Positions 1-9,512 of a stretch of DNA of 64,000 nt are shown here, piece by piece. Numbering within the stretch: the stretch's first letter is position 1; each line of letters begins with the position of its first letter. The DNA is from Scleromatobacter humisilvae (GTDB taxonomy: Bacteria; Pseudomonadota; Gammaproteobacteria; Burkholderiales; Burkholderiaceae_C): NCBI RefSeq assembly GCF_023231945.1, contig NZ_JAJLJH010000001.1, forward strand, positions 868,001 to 932,000, read 5' to 3'. The notes under the pieces are model-generated. The model made no database searches and was not told where the DNA came from. It worked only from the letters and a program-made list of their open reading frames with translations. Both the position numbers and the translations under genes were made by a program.

Positions 1-37
1 GCCGGTCGGGATACCTCAAGGGCGGTCGCGAAAGACG

Positions 38-817
38 CTATCTCACGTCTTTCCAGTACGCCGCATTCAGCCGCCAACAGACCACCCAGAACAAGCCGAG
101 GAAGATGAGCACCCAGACACCCAGCTTCACGCGGAAATTCTGCGCCGGTTCGCTCATCCATTGCAGGTAGGCAACGAGATCCGCGACGTCGGCGTTGTAA
201 TCGGCTGGGCTGAGCGTGCCCGGGGTCTCCAGCTTGAGACCCTTGAACACATGCTCGACCTGTCCGCCCTCTCCCTTTTCGTCCTCAAAAACCGCGCGCT
301 GGGTGCCCTGGAGCTCCCACAGCACGTGCGGCATGCCGACGTTCGGGAAAACGCGATTATTCCATCCCGTGGGCCTCGTCTCGTCCCGATAGAAAGATCT
401 GAGGTAGGTATAGAGGTAATCCGCCCCAGATCCGTTGGCACCGGAACGGGAGCGAGCGATCACCGACAGGTCGGGCGGGACGGTTCCGAAGAAGGCCTTG
501 GCATCCTGGGGAGCCAGGGAGGTCTTCATCAGGTCGCCCACCTTGTCGCCGGCGAACAGCAGATTGGATTTTATCTGATCGTCGGACAGGCCGATGTCGT
601 GCATGCGGTTGTAGCGCATGTACGAGGCCTGGTGGCAGTTGAGGCAGTAGTTGACGAACAGCTTGGCGCCGTGCTGCAGGGCGGCCTGATCGGTCAGGCG
701 CTCCATGGGGAACTTGTCCCAGGCCGGGCCGCCTTCCTGGGCAAAGGCCGCGCCGCAGAACGCGAGCGCCACGACGATGCTGGCGATGAAACGCTTCATG
801 AGGGTGTGTTGGTTCAT
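38..817 (-). CDS. petC: Ubiquinol-cytochrome c reductase, cytochrome c1 subunit
   Basis: Membrane-anchored haem c subunit of the cytochrome bc1 complex (complex III); it takes electrons from the Rieske protein and passes them to soluble cytochrome c in the periplasm. Reads 259 aa. A signal peptide (core from MKRF to AFA) is followed by the haem c site CLNCH at about residues 58-62, and a C-terminal membrane anchor (VWVLIFLGLFWVV) ends in a short cytoplasmic tail. It starts 5 bases after the end of petB, so the two are translated together. An alternative ATG six codons later (799) would give the signal peptide a more usual N-terminus. Last gene of petA-petB-petC. Confidence 0.96.
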   Translation of the reverse strand: MNQHTLMKRFIASIVVALAFCGAAFAQEGGPAWDKFPMERLTDQAALQHGAKLFVNYCLNCHQASYMRYNRMHDIGLSDDQIKSNLLFAGDKVGDLMKTSLAPQDAKAFFGTVPPDLSVIARSRSGANGSGADYLYTYLRSFYRDETRPTGWNNRVFPNVGMPHVLWELQGTQRAVFEDEKGEGGQVEHVFKGLKLETPGTLSPADYNADVADLVAYLQWMSEPAQNFRVKLGVWVLIFLGLFWVVCWRLNAAYWKDVR

Positions 818-822
818 GGCGA

Positions 823-2256
823 TCAATGCGCGTGGAAGGTGACGCGGTCCGGAACGGGCTTGAACGTGCCCATCTGGCTCCACCACGGCATCAGCAGGAA
901 GAAACCGAAGTAGATCAGCGTGCCGATCTGCGAGATGGCCGTCTTGAGCGGGTCCGGCGGCTCGATGCCGAGGTAGCCCAGGATCATGAAGGTGACCACG
1001 AACACGCCGTAGACCGCCTTGTGCCAGCCCGGACGGTAGCGGATCGACTTGACCGGGCTCTTGTCCAGCCAGGGCATGAAGAACAGGATCAGGACGGAGC
1101 CGCCCATCACCAGAACGCCCCAGAACTTGGCGTCGCAGCCGGACAGCGCCGTGATGCCGGTAATCTTCAGCGTGCCGATGCCGATCAGCACCAGCACCGC
1201 GCCGACGGCGATCAGCAGCTTGCCCAGCCCGCCGAACCGGCCCTTCCACAGCGCGAGGATCGCCGCGACGGCCACGATGATGCGGAACCACACGAGCATG
1301 TCGTCGGTGGTGGCGCGCAGCATCGAGTAGAACGGCGTGAAGTACCAGACCGGCGCGATGTGCGGCGGCGTCTTCAGCGAGTCGGCCGGGATGAAGTTGT
1401 TGGCCTCGAGGAAGTAGCCGCCCATCTCCGGCGCGAAGAACACGACCGCGCTGAACAGGATCAGGAAGCCGACCACGCCCATCAGGTCGTGCACGGTGTA
1501 GTACGGGTGGAACGGGATGCCGTCCAGCGGGATGCCGTTGGCGTCCTTCCTGGCCTTGATCTCGACGCCGTCCGGATTGTTCGAGCCGACCTCGTGCAGC
1601 GCGATGATGTGCGCGACGACCAGGCCCAGCAGGATCAGCGGGATCGCGATCACGTGGAAGCTGAAGAAGCGGTTGAGCGTGGCGTCCGACACCACGTAGT
1701 CGCCGCGGATCATCAGCGACAGGTCGGGCCCGACGAAGGGGATCGCCGAGAACAGGTTGACGATCACCTGCGCGCCCCAGTACGACATCTGGCCCCAGGG
1801 CAGCAGGTAGCCCATGAAGGCCTCGCCCATCAGGCACAGGAAGATCGCGCAGCCGAAGATCCACACGAGCTCCCGGGGTTTCCGGTACGAGCCGTACAGG
1901 AAGCCGCGGAACATGTGCATGTAGACGACGATGAAGAACGCCGAGGCCCCGGTGGAGTGCATGTAGCGCACCAGCCAGCCCCAGGGGACGTCGCGCATGA
2001 TGTACTCGACCGACGCGAACGCGAGCGTCGCATCGGGCTTGTAGTGCATCACCAGGAAGATGCCCGTCACGATCTGGATCACCAGCACCAGCGTCGCGAG
2101 GATGCCGAAGAAGTACCAGAAGTTGAAGTTCTTCGGCGCGTAGTACTCGGAAGCGTGGTCCTTCCAGAGCTTGGTCGCGGGGAAGCGGTTGTCGACCCAG
2201 GTCAGCAGCTTGACACCGGCAGAGGCGTTGGCGGGGGCTACCTTGAATTCAGACAT
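823..2256 (-). CDS. petB: Ubiquinol-cytochrome c reductase, cytochrome b subunit
   Basis: Integral-membrane, di-haem b subunit of complex III, carrying the quinol-oxidising (Qo) and quinone-reducing (Qi) sites. Reads 477 aa, a normal length for the long bacterial cytochrome b. Seen directly: haem-ligand histidines in RYMHS, YMHMF, FSFHV and VVAHI, and many membrane segments. The Qo loop reads PVWY instead of PEWY, a variant known from beta- and gammaproteobacteria. Second gene of the operon, about 66 bases after petA. Cytochrome b and c1 are separate genes here, not the fused fbcH type. Confidence 0.97.
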   Translation of the reverse strand: MSEFKVAPANASAGVKLLTWVDNRFPATKLWKDHASEYYAPKNFNFWYFFGILATLVLVIQIVTGIFLVMHYKPDATLAFASVEYIMRDVPWGWLVRYMHSTGASAFFIVVYMHMFRGFLYGSYRKPRELVWIFGCAIFLCLMGEAFMGYLLPWGQMSYWGAQVIVNLFSAIPFVGPDLSLMIRGDYVVSDATLNRFFSFHVIAIPLILLGLVVAHIIALHEVGSNNPDGVEIKARKDANGIPLDGIPFHPYYTVHDLMGVVGFLILFSAVVFFAPEMGGYFLEANNFIPADSLKTPPHIAPVWYFTPFYSMLRATTDDMLVWFRIIVAVAAILALWKGRFGGLGKLLIAVGAVLVLIGIGTLKITGITALSGCDAKFWGVLVMGGSVLILFFMPWLDKSPVKSIRYRPGWHKAVYGVFVVTFMILGYLGIEPPDPLKTAISQIGTLIYFGFFLLMPWWSQMGTFKPVPDRVTFHAH

Positions 2257-2322
2257 GCGGTCCTCTTGTTTTGATTCAGCGGCCTGGCGCGCGGCGCCGG
2301 CGTTTGTCTCGGAATCTCGGGA

Positions 2323-2946
2323 TCAGGCTTCTTTCTTGTCTTCGCCGATCACCAGCCTGCTGTCGCTCAGGTACATGTGCGGCGGCACGCGCAGGTTGTC
2401 CGGCGCGGGCTTGTTCTTGAACACGCGCCCGGCCAGGTCGAACGTCGAACCGTGGCAGGGGCACAGCCAGCCGCCGGGCCAGTCGGCGGGCAGCGAGGGT
2501 TGCGCGCCGGCCGCGAACTTGTCGCCGGGCGAGCAGCCCAGGTGCGTGCAGATGCCGACGACCACGAGGACATCGGGCTTGATCGAACGATGCTCGTTGC
2601 GCGCGTAGGGCGGCGTCTGTTCGTCGGGGTTGCGCTTCGAATCGGGGTCGGCCAGTTCGGCGGTGTCCTTGGACAGCGAGGCGACCATCTCGGGCGAGCG
2701 GCGCACGATCCAGACCGGCTGGCCGCGCCATTCGACCGTCTTCTTCTCGCCGACCTTGATGTCGCCGATGTCCACCTCCACCGCGGCGCCCGCGGCCTTG
2801 GCCCGCTCGGACGGCGCGAAGGTGCTCACGAACGGCACCGCCGTCGCCAGGCCTGCCACCGCTCCCACACCGCACGTGGCGGCCACCCACATCCGTTTGC
2901 TTTCGTCGATCCCGTCGTGCACTACAACGCTTTCACTCATGAGCAT
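2323..2946 (-). CDS. petA: Ubiquinol-cytochrome c reductase, Rieske iron-sulfur subunit
   Basis: [2Fe-2S] Rieske subunit of complex III, which shuttles electrons from quinol at the Qo site to cytochrome c1. Reads 207 aa. An N-terminal membrane anchor (about residues 20-42) is followed by the Rieske fold with both cluster motifs, CTHLGC and CPCHGS; the paired cysteines also supply the structural disulfide. A second in-frame ATG at 2940 (MSES) is an equally likely start. First gene of petABC; the promoter must lie in 2947-3192, shared with divergent mscL, where I found no convincing -35/-10 pair. Confidence 0.97.
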   Translation of the reverse strand: MLMSESVVVHDGIDESKRMWVAATCGVGAVAGLATAVPFVSTFAPSERAKAAGAAVEVDIGDIKVGEKKTVEWRGQPVWIVRRSPEMVASLSKDTAELADPDSKRNPDEQTPPYARNEHRSIKPDVLVVVGICTHLGCSPGDKFAAGAQPSLPADWPGGWLCPCHGSTFDLAGRVFKNKPAPDNLRVPPHMYLSDSRLVIGEDKKEA

Positions 2947-3192
2947 CCTCGAGCTGAATTTCAGTTCTGGGCAACGCCATTGAGTTTAGCGTGCACAACC
3001 ACGCGTTCGAGTGACCTGCGCACCACAGGCAAACCCTTGGTACGCCAACTCGCACACGGGCCGCCGACGCCCGGTGTTGACGCGATTCCCAGCGCGGTAA
3101 TACTGCGATCCGGACATTGCGTGCAGGCGGGTCTCGACGTGCACCCACAATGATCTCGATCAGTTCAACGCTACAAATTCAGGAGAAGGCTC

Positions 3193-3609
3193 ATGGGATT
3201 CGCAACGGAATTCAAGGAATTCGCCGTCAAGGGCAACGTGATGGATCTCGCCGTCGGCGTGATCATCGGCGCGGCCTTCGGCAAGATCGTCGACTCGGTC
3301 GTCAACGACCTGATCATGCCGCTGGTGAGCAAGGTCACGGGCGGGCTCGACTTCTCGAACTACTTCATCCCGCTCGCGGGCCAGACGAGCACCGTGCTGG
3401 CCGACGCCAAGAAGGCCGGCGCCGTGTTCGCGTACGGCAACTTCATCACCGTGGCGATCAACTTCATCATCCTCGCGTTCATCATCTTCCTGATGGTCAA
3501 GCAGATCAACAAGCTGAAGCGCAACACGCCGCCGCCGGTCGCGCCGCCCGCGCCGACGCCGGAAGACGTCATGCTGCTGCGCGAGATCCGCGACTCGCTG
3601 AAAAAGTGA
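3193..3609 (+). CDS. mscL: Large-conductance mechanosensitive channel MscL
   Basis: Homopentameric inner-membrane channel that opens under membrane tension and releases solutes on hypo-osmotic shock. Reads 138 aa, the usual size. The N-terminal helix ([16 protein letters not shown]) runs into TM1 with the pore-lining glycine/alanine pattern. A periplasmic loop, TM2 (about residues 77-98), a proline-rich linker ([11 protein letters not shown]) and a charged C-terminal helix follow. A strong ribosome-binding site (aggagaagg) lies about 7 bases before the ATG. A factor-independent terminator follows directly. Confidence 0.97.
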   Translation: MGFATEFKEFAVKGNVMDLAVGVIIGAAFGKIVDSVVNDLIMPLVSKVTGGLDFSNYFIPLAGQTSTVLADAKKAGAVFAYGNFITVAINFIILAFIIFLMVKQINKLKRNTPPPVAPPAPTPEDVMLLREIRDSLKK

Positions 3610-3650
3610 TGTCGTGACGTTGCGCGCACCGGCGCGCAACTGAATCGGAC

Positions 3651-3683
3651 AAGCCGCCCGCCCGCGAGGGCCGGCGGCTTTTC
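3651..3683 (+). terminator. Intrinsic terminator of mscL
   Basis: Inverted repeat AAGCCGCC ... GGCGGCTT, with an extra inner GCCC/GGGC pairing and a run of Ts, 41 bases after the mscL stop codon. It ends at the stop codon of the opposing pdxA. Confidence 0.8.
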
Positions 3684-4742
3684 TCATGGCGCCAGCCGAC
3701 GCGCCATCTTCACCGCGGCGACGAGGCTCGCGGGATCGGCCACGCCGCGCCCGGCGATGTCGAACGCCGTGCCGTGATCCGGGCTGGTGCGCACGAACGG
3801 CAACCCCAGCGTGACGTTGACGCCCTGCTCCACGCCGAGGTACTTGACCGGGATCAGGCCGTGGTCGTGCGTCATCGCGACGACGAAGTCGAATTCGCCC
3901 GGCTTGCCGGCCGCGTCGCGGGCGCGCATGAAGACCGTGTCCGGCGCGAACGGCCCGCTGGCCGCGATGCCGGCGGCGCGCGCCTGCGCGATGGCTGGCG
4001 CGATGAGCTCGATCTCCTCGTCGCCGAACAGGCCCCCCTCGCCCGCATGCGGGTTCAGGCCGGCGACGGCGATGCGCGGCGCGGCCAGGCCGAAGCGCAG
4101 GCCGGCCGCGTGCGTGATGGCCAGCGTGTCGACGATGCCCTGCGTGGACAGCGCATCGATGGCGCGCCGCAGGCTCATGTGGATCGTCACCAGCACCACG
4201 CGCAGCTCGTCGTTGGTCAGCATCATGCGCACCGGCGGCGGCGGCTCGCCCGGCGCCGCGGCCAGCGACTGCAGCATCTCGGTGTGGCCGGGAAACTTGA
4301 CGCCCGCGGCCGACAGCGCCTCCTTGTGGATCGGCGCCGTGACGATCGCGCGGCCCGCACCCTCGCGCATCCAAGCGACGGCCTGCTCGATGCAGCGCGC
4401 GGCGGCGGCGCCGGCGCGCGCATCGACCGCGCCGAACGCCAGCGTCGCCAGGCCGCCTTCGAGGCCGGCGGACGCGCACACGGCCAGCGTGCCGGGCGGG
4501 CAGGCCGCGAGGTCGGACGGGTGCTCGAGCGCCGCCAGCGGCATCGTCAATCCGCAGGCCGCGACGGCACGCCGCAGCACGCCCACGTCGCCCACCACGA
4601 CCGCGTCGCCGAGCTCGCCGGCAGCCGCGGCCTTGGCGATGATCTCGGGGCCGATGCCGCTCGCGTCGCCCATCGTGACGAGCAACGGCAGCCTCGCGCG
4701 GGACGCTGACATGTCGACGGCGGCGGTGTGGTGCGTGGGCAT
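3684..4742 (-). CDS. pdxA: 4-hydroxythreonine-4-phosphate dehydrogenase
   Basis: NAD-dependent, metal-requiring enzyme of the DXP-dependent pyridoxal phosphate pathway; it oxidises 4-phosphohydroxy-L-threonine, which decarboxylates to the aminoketone used by PdxJ. Reads 352 aa from the ATG at 4742; an ATG at 4712 (MSASRA) would give about 342 aa and is equally plausible. Family marks: N-terminal TMGDASGIGPE, the GHTEML and TIHMSL histidines and LNPHAGEGG (metal ligands), and THDHGLIPVKY. Convergent with mscL. Its 5' end faces the next gene with only about 70 bases between, so the two probably share a divergent promoter region. Confidence 0.94.
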   Translation of the reverse strand: MPTHHTAAVDMSASRARLPLLVTMGDASGIGPEIIAKAAAAGELGDAVVVGDVGVLRRAVAACGLTMPLAALEHPSDLAACPPGTLAVCASAGLEGGLATLAFGAVDARAGAAAARCIEQAVAWMREGAGRAIVTAPIHKEALSAAGVKFPGHTEMLQSLAAAPGEPPPPVRMMLTNDELRVVLVTIHMSLRRAIDALSTQGIVDTLAITHAAGLRFGLAAPRIAVAGLNPHAGEGGLFGDEEIELIAPAIAQARAAGIAASGPFAPDTVFMRARDAAGKPGEFDFVVAMTHDHGLIPVKYLGVEQGVNVTLGLPFVRTSPDHGTAFDIAGRGVADPASLVAAVKMARRLAP

Positions 4743-4810
4743 CGAACCGATTGTTCCACGGTGGCGCCGCGTGCCACACTCGTCGCTTCGAAGTCCCTGC
4801 CGCGACCGCC

Positions 4811-6673
4811 GTGACTCTTCCATACCGACTCAGGATCCAACTGGCCGTCGTCGCGCTGTGCGCCGCCGCCGCGTCCCACGCGCAACCGCTGGCCACGCCG
4901 AGGACGCCACTCGCGCCGTCGCCCGGCGACGCCCGGCGCTTCCACGCCACGCTCGAGGCGACGCGCTTTCGCGCGCTGCTGGACGCCGACTGGCAATGGC
5001 ACATGCAGCAGTTCCCGGAGTGGGCGACGGCCGTCGGCGACCATCGCTACGACGACAAGCTGCGCGATGCCTCGCCCGAGGCCGTCGCGCGCATCGAGCA
5101 GCATGAGCGCGACCACCTGAAGGCGCTGAAGCATGTCGACGTCGACGTGCTGTCCGGCGAGGACCGCATCTCCTACGACTTCGCGCTGCAGGACGCCCAG
5201 CTGGCCGTCGACTGGCAGAAGTACCCGGCCATGCACACGCGCGTGATCTCCGCCAAGAACGGCGTGCAGCTGGGCCTGCCGTCGATGATGCAGGACTTCC
5301 CCGTGCGCACCGAGCTCGACGCGCGCCACGCGCTGGCGCGCCTGAAGGCGATGCCGCAGCGCATCGCGCAGGACATCTTCTGGCTGCGCGAAGGCAAGCG
5401 CCTGGGCTGGGTCACGTTCAAGGCGTCGCTGTCGCAGGTACCCGACCAGATCGACAAGCTGCTGGCCAAGCCGCTCACCGAGCAACCGCTGCTCGCGCCG
5501 TTCACGCACCTGCCCGCCGACGTGCCCGCGGACGTCAGGACGGCGCTGCAGGACGAGGCCGCCAGCGTGCTGCAGGCGCAGGTCGCGCCGGCCTTCCTCG
5601 AGCTGCGCAAGGTGGTCGTCGACGAGCTGCTGCCGGTGAGCCCCGAGGACGGCGCGATGAGTGCCTATCCGGATGGCGTCGAGGTCTACAAGCTGTTCGT
5701 GCGCGGCTCGACGACGCTGCCGCTCGACGCCAAGGCCGTGCACCAGATCGGGCTGGACGAGATGGCGCGCATCCACGCCCAGATCGACGCCGTGATGAAA
5801 CAGGTCGGCTTCACCGGCAGCTACGCCGAGTTCGCCGACCAGCTCGCGCACGACCCGAAGTACTTCTACACGAACGGCGACGAGCTGCTGGCCGGCTATC
5901 GCGACATCGCCAAGCGCATCGACCCGCAGCTCACGAAGCTGTTCGTGACGCTGCCGCGCACGCCGTACGGCATCCGCGCGATCCCCAGCTACCAGGGCGC
6001 GAACACGGTGGAGTTCTATTCGCCGGGCGCCGCCGACGCCTCGACGCCCGGCTGGTTCAACGCCAACGCCGTCGCGCTCGCGTCGCGTCCCAAGTGGGCG
6101 ATGGCCGACACCTTCCTGCACGAGGGCGTGCCGGGCCACCACCTGCAGATCTCGCGCGCGCACGAGCTGCTGCAGCTGCCGATGTTCCGCCGCACCGCGC
6201 TGGTCAACGCGTACGTCGAGGGCTGGGCGCTGTATGCCGAAAGCCTGGGCGACGAACTGGGCCTGTACGACGACCCGACCCTGCGCTACGGCTACCTGCG
6301 CGCGCAGGCCTGGCGCGCCGGCCGTCTGGTCGTCGACACCGGCATCCACGCGCTCGGCTGGACGCGGGCGCAGGCGATCGACTACCTGGTCGACAGCGCG
6401 GGCCTGGCGCGCGAGGATGCGACGGCCGAGGTCGACCGCTACGTCGTCTGGCCGGCCCAGGCACTCGGCTACAAGCTGGGCGAGCTGAAGATCCGCGACC
6501 TGCGCCAGAAGGCGCACGACGCGCTCGGCGACCGCTTCGACTTGCGTACGTTCAACCAGGAGATCATCGACCACGGCGCGCTGCCGCTGCCGGTGCTCGA
6601 ACGCGTCATCGATGCGTGGGTCGTCCGCGCGAAGTCCGCGGCGCTGACCGCGCCGATCGCGGACGCCCGATGA
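4811..6673 (+). CDS. DUF885 family secreted metallopeptidase-like protein
   Basis: Member of the DUF885 family, predicted zinc carboxypeptidase-like proteins; the substrate is unknown. The zinc site HEGVPGHH (HExxxGH type) sits in the C-terminal third, followed by the family block YVEGWALYAESLGDELG. I place the start at GTG 4811, where a signal peptide begins (RLRIQLAVVALCAAAASHAQ), giving 620 aa. The open frame extends upstream to an ATG at 4751, but that would put residues before the signal peptide. The stop codon overlaps the start of the downstream protease gene (ATGA), so the two are translationally coupled, which suggests joint work in periplasmic proteolysis. Confidence 0.88.
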   Translation: MTLPYRLRIQLAVVALCAAAASHAQPLATPRTPLAPSPGDARRFHATLEATRFRALLDADWQWHMQQFPEWATAVGDHRYDDKLRDASPEAVARIEQHERDHLKALKHVDVDVLSGEDRISYDFALQDAQLAVDWQKYPAMHTRVISAKNGVQLGLPSMMQDFPVRTELDARHALARLKAMPQRIAQDIFWLREGKRLGWVTFKASLSQVPDQIDKLLAKPLTEQPLLAPFTHLPADVPADVRTALQDEAASVLQAQVAPAFLELRKVVVDELLPVSPEDGAMSAYPDGVEVYKLFVRGSTTLPLDAKAVHQIGLDEMARIHAQIDAVMKQVGFTGSYAEFADQLAHDPKYFYTNGDELLAGYRDIAKRIDPQLTKLFVTLPRTPYGIRAIPSYQGANTVEFYSPGAADASTPGWFNANAVALASRPKWAMADTFLHEGVPGHHLQISRAHELLQLPMFRRTALVNAYVEGWALYAESLGDELGLYDDPTLRYGYLRAQAWRAGRLVVDTGIHALGWTRAQAIDYLVDSAGLAREDATAEVDRYVVWPAQALGYKLGELKIRDLRQKAHDALGDRFDLRTFNQEIIDHGALPLPVLERVIDAWVVRAKSAALTAPIADAR

Positions 6674-7836
6674 TGCGCAGGCTCTGGCTGCTGTTCGCCC
6701 AGGCGGTGACCATCGCGCTCGCCGTCGTCGTGGTGCTGGCCGCCTGGAAGCCGCAGTGGTGGGCGTCGTCGCGCACGCTCGTGGCCGCGCCCGCCCTGCC
6801 CGCGCCGGCGGTCGCGCCCGCGCTGCCCGCGCGCGGCGCGACGTCCACCAGCTTCGCCGCGGCGGTTCGGCGCGCGGCGCCGGCGGTCGTGTCGATCACC
6901 GCGAGCAAGACGACGCTGCGCCGCGCCGCGGCGGGCGCGCAGCAGCCCTGGCCGCGCGACTTCTTCAACGGCCGCAACCAGACGCAGACCGGCCTGGGCT
7001 CGGGCGTGCTGGTGTCGGCCGACGGCTACCTGCTGACCAACCAGCACGTGGTCGACGGCGCCGACGACATCGAGGTCACGCTGTCCGACGGCCGTTCCGC
7101 CAGCGCCAAGGTGGTGGGCACCGACGCCGACTCCGACCTCGCGCTGCTGAAGGTCTCGCTGGACAACGTGCCGGTGATCCCGTTCGGCGACATCAAGCAG
7201 GTCTCGGTCGGCGATCCGGTGCTGGCGATCGGCAACCCGTTCAACGTCGGCGAGACGGTGACGTCGGGCATCGTCAGCGCGCTTGATCGCAACCAGCTCG
7301 GGCTGTCGACGATCGAGAACTTCATCCAGACCGATGCCGCGATCAACCCGGGCAACTCGGGCGGCGCGCTCGTCGACAGCGAAGGCCGGCTCGTGGGCAT
7401 CAACACCGCGATCTTCTCGCGCAGCGGCGGCAGCATGGGCATCGGCTTCGCGATCCCGGTGGACATCGCCCGCGAGGTGATGGACGCGCTCATCCGCGAC
7501 GGCCAGATGACGCGCGGCTGGATCGGCGTGCAGCCGCGCGACCTGACGCCCGAGTTCGCCGACAGCTTCCAGCTGCCGGTCAAGGAAGGCGTGCTCGTCA
7601 CCGGCGTGCTGCGCGACGGCCCCGCCGCGCAGGCCGGCCTGAAGCCGGGCGACGTGGTGACCGCGATCGGCGGCGTGAAGATCTCCAACACCGCGCAGCT
7701 GCTGCGCGCGGTCGGCGCGCTGAAGCCGCCGTCGAGCGCGGTGCTGGCGGTGCAGCGCGGCAGCGACGCGATGACGCTGAGCGTGCCGGTGGCCAAGCGC
7801 CCGCCGGCCAGGCCGCGCGACGCGGATCAGAACTGA
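6670..7836 (+). CDS. HtrA/DegS-type periplasmic serine protease, one PDZ domain
   Basis: S1C-family envelope quality-control protease. Reads 388 aa. An N-terminal membrane anchor (residues 5-25) and an Ala/Pro linker lead into a trypsin-like domain with the complete triad: His126 (NQHVVDG), Asp156 (DSDLALLK) and Ser230 (GNSGGA). One PDZ domain (about 280-375) follows. One PDZ and an uncleaved-looking anchor match DegS/AlgW more than two-PDZ DegP. In related Burkholderiales this protease is commonly next to the tat genes, as here, where it is convergent with tatC. A role in sigmaE-type stress signalling is an inference; no rseA or rpoE is in view. Confidence 0.93.
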   Translation: MMRRLWLLFAQAVTIALAVVVVLAAWKPQWWASSRTLVAAPALPAPAVAPALPARGATSTSFAAAVRRAAPAVVSITASKTTLRRAAAGAQQPWPRDFFNGRNQTQTGLGSGVLVSADGYLLTNQHVVDGADDIEVTLSDGRSASAKVVGTDADSDLALLKVSLDNVPVIPFGDIKQVSVGDPVLAIGNPFNVGETVTSGIVSALDRNQLGLSTIENFIQTDAAINPGNSGGALVDSEGRLVGINTAIFSRSGGSMGIGFAIPVDIAREVMDALIRDGQMTRGWIGVQPRDLTPEFADSFQLPVKEGVLVTGVLRDGPAAQAGLKPGDVVTAIGGVKISNTAQLLRAVGALKPPSSAVLAVQRGSDAMTLSVPVAKRPPARPRDADQN

Positions 7837-7843
7837 GCCGCGC

Positions 7844-8614
7844 TCAGGACGCTTCGCTGGTGCTCTCTTCGGGCTTCTTGACCGTCAGCGCCGCGGCCCA
7901 CAGCCCGACCTCGTAGAGCAGGCACATCGGGATCGCCAGCGCCAGCATCGACACCATGTCCGGCGGCGTGATGACGGCCGAGATGCAGAACGCGATGACG
8001 ATGAAGTAGCCGCGGTATTCGCGCAGCTTGGCCACGCTCACGACGCCCATGCGCGCGAGCACGACGACCACGATCGGCACCTCGAAGGTGGCGCCGAAGG
8101 CCAGGAACATGGTCAGCACGAAGCCGAGGTAGGCCTCGATGTCCGGCGCCACGTTGACGCTCTTCGGCGCGAAGCTCTGGATGAAGTGGAACACGCGGCC
8201 GAACACGAAGAAGTAGCAGAACGCCACGCCGCCGATGAACAGCACCGTGCTCGAGACGACCAGCGGAAGCACCAGCCGCTTCTCGTGGCTGTAGAGGCCG
8301 GGCGCGATGAAGGCCCACAGCTGGTAAAGCACGACCGGCAGCGCCACGAGGAACGACAGCAGCAGCGTGATCTTCAGCGGCACCAGGAACGGCGAGATCA
8401 CGTTGGTGGCGATCAGGTGCGAGCCCTGCGGCAGTTGCGCCACCAGCGGCTTGGCCAGCAGGTCGTACAGCGCGGCCGGGCCGGGGAAGAACGACAGGAC
8501 GGCGAACACCACCGCCACCGCGATCAGCGACCGCACGAGGCGGTCGCGCAGCTCGATCAGATGCGCGACGAAGGGCTGCTCGGTGCCCGCGAGCTCGTCG
8601 TGTTGGTCGGCCAT
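7844..8614 (-). CDS. tatC: Twin-arginine translocase subunit TatC
   Basis: Polytopic core of the Tat system, which recognises the twin-arginine signal peptide and recruits TatA for export of folded proteins. Reads 256 aa with six predicted membrane helices. Family blocks are HLIELRDRL at the N-terminus, LYQLWAFIAPGLY after the second helix and FGATFEVPI in the middle; the C-terminus is short and cytoplasmic. Last gene of tatA-tatB-tatC. It ends 7 bases from the opposing protease gene with no terminator visible between. Confidence 0.97.
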   Translation of the reverse strand: MADQHDELAGTEQPFVAHLIELRDRLVRSLIAVAVVFAVLSFFPGPAALYDLLAKPLVAQLPQGSHLIATNVISPFLVPLKITLLLSFLVALPVVLYQLWAFIAPGLYSHEKRLVLPLVVSSTVLFIGGVAFCYFFVFGRVFHFIQSFAPKSVNVAPDIEAYLGFVLTMFLAFGATFEVPIVVVVLARMGVVSVAKLREYRGYFIVIAFCISAVITPPDMVSMLALAIPMCLLYEVGLWAAALTVKKPEESTSEAS

Positions 8615-8655
8615 TCAGCGAATCCGGAAAAGGAAGGGGGCGGCGGCGATCGCGC

Positions 8656-9174
8656 TCAAATCGCGCTCCCGTTGCTGCCGCGCGGGCGGAAGCGCGCCAC
8701 GCGCGCGGCGCCCGACTGCGCGTGCATGCGCACGCCGTTGCGTTGCTTGTACCAGGCCGGCACCGCCGCGCGCTTGACGCGCCAGTTCTTCTTCGGCGGC
8801 TTGTACGCCGGCGCCCTCGACCCGGCGTAGTGCGGCGTCGGATCGCTCGGATCGCGCGCCGTCATCACCGGCGGATCGCCGGCGTCGCCCAGCGACGACA
8901 TCCCGCCCGCGATGGCGTCGCGGGTCTCGTTGAATTCCTTGTGCACGGTGTCGTGCACGTCGCGCGCGGCCGTCTCGAACTGCGAGCGCATCTTCTGCAA
9001 CTCCTCGAGCTCGATCGACCGGTTGACCTCGGCCTTGACGTCCGCCACGTAGCGCTGCGCCTTGCCCAGCAGCGTGCCCACGGTGCGGGCGACGCGCGGC
9101 AGCTTCTCGGGCCCGATGACGATCAACGCCACCGCGCCGATCAGCGCCATCTTGTCGAAGCCGAAGTCGAGCAT
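8656..9174 (-). CDS. tatB: Sec-independent translocase subunit TatB
   Basis: Single-span TatB that pairs with TatC to form the receptor for Tat substrates. Reads 172 aa. The N-terminus shows [21 protein letters not shown] then [10 protein letters not shown], followed by a long amphipathic/coiled helix. The C-terminal third (from about residue 105) is basic and low-complexity ([14 protein letters not shown]), as often seen in beta-proteobacterial TatB, and is probably disordered. It begins 11 bases after tatA ends. Confidence 0.95.
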   Translation of the reverse strand: MLDFGFDKMALIGAVALIVIGPEKLPRVARTVGTLLGKAQRYVADVKAEVNRSIELEELQKMRSQFETAARDVHDTVHKEFNETRDAIAGGMSSLGDAGDPPVMTARDPSDPTPHYAGSRAPAYKPPKKNWRVKRAAVPAWYKQRNGVRMHAQSGAARVARFRPRGSNGSAI

Positions 9175-9185
9175 GCGTCAGCGGA

Positions 9186-9416
9186 TCAGGTGCGCGTCTT
9201 CGTCTCGACGTCGACCGTGTTCGGGTCGCGCGCCGGATTGACGGGCACCTGCGGCGGCGTGCCGGGGGTGTCCGAACTGCCCTCGCGCATGCCGTCCTTG
9301 AAGCCCTTGACCGCGCCGCCGAGATCCTTGCCCATGTTCTTCAGCTTGCCCGTTCCGAAGATCAGCAAGACCACGACCAAAACGATCAACCAATGCCAGA
9401 TGCTGAACGATCCCAT
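9186..9416 (-). CDS. tatA: Sec-independent translocase subunit TatA
   Basis: Pore/bilayer-thinning subunit of the Tat translocase. Reads 76 aa from the ATG at 9416 ([16 protein letters not shown]); the longer open frame upstream lacks TatA character. One membrane helix is followed by the [20 protein letters not shown] amphipathic helix and a polar tail. The 96-base gap to the HIT gene upstream is the largest in this gene run, so tatABC may also have its own promoter. Confidence 0.95.
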   Translation of the reverse strand: MGSFSIWHWLIVLVVVLLIFGTGKLKNMGKDLGGAVKGFKDGMREGSSDTPGTPPQVPVNPARDPNTVDVETKTRT

Positions 9417-9512
9417 AACGATTCTCCAAGGCGTACGGCCTGCCAACTCACGCGGCAGGTACACCCGGCATTCTAGTTGACCGCCGTGTCGGCTTCGCGA
9501 AGCTTCCGGGAT

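Noticed and set aside
1381-1400. PVWY in place of PEWY in cytochrome b
   Set aside because: A known natural variant in beta- and gammaproteobacteria, not a lost catalytic residue.
38-1864. A single long frame joining part of the cytochrome b region to cytochrome c1, as in fused fbcH polyproteins
   Set aside because: The upstream part is in a different frame from the true cytochrome b gene and has no cytochrome b sequence; the b gene stops at 823 and c1 starts at 817.
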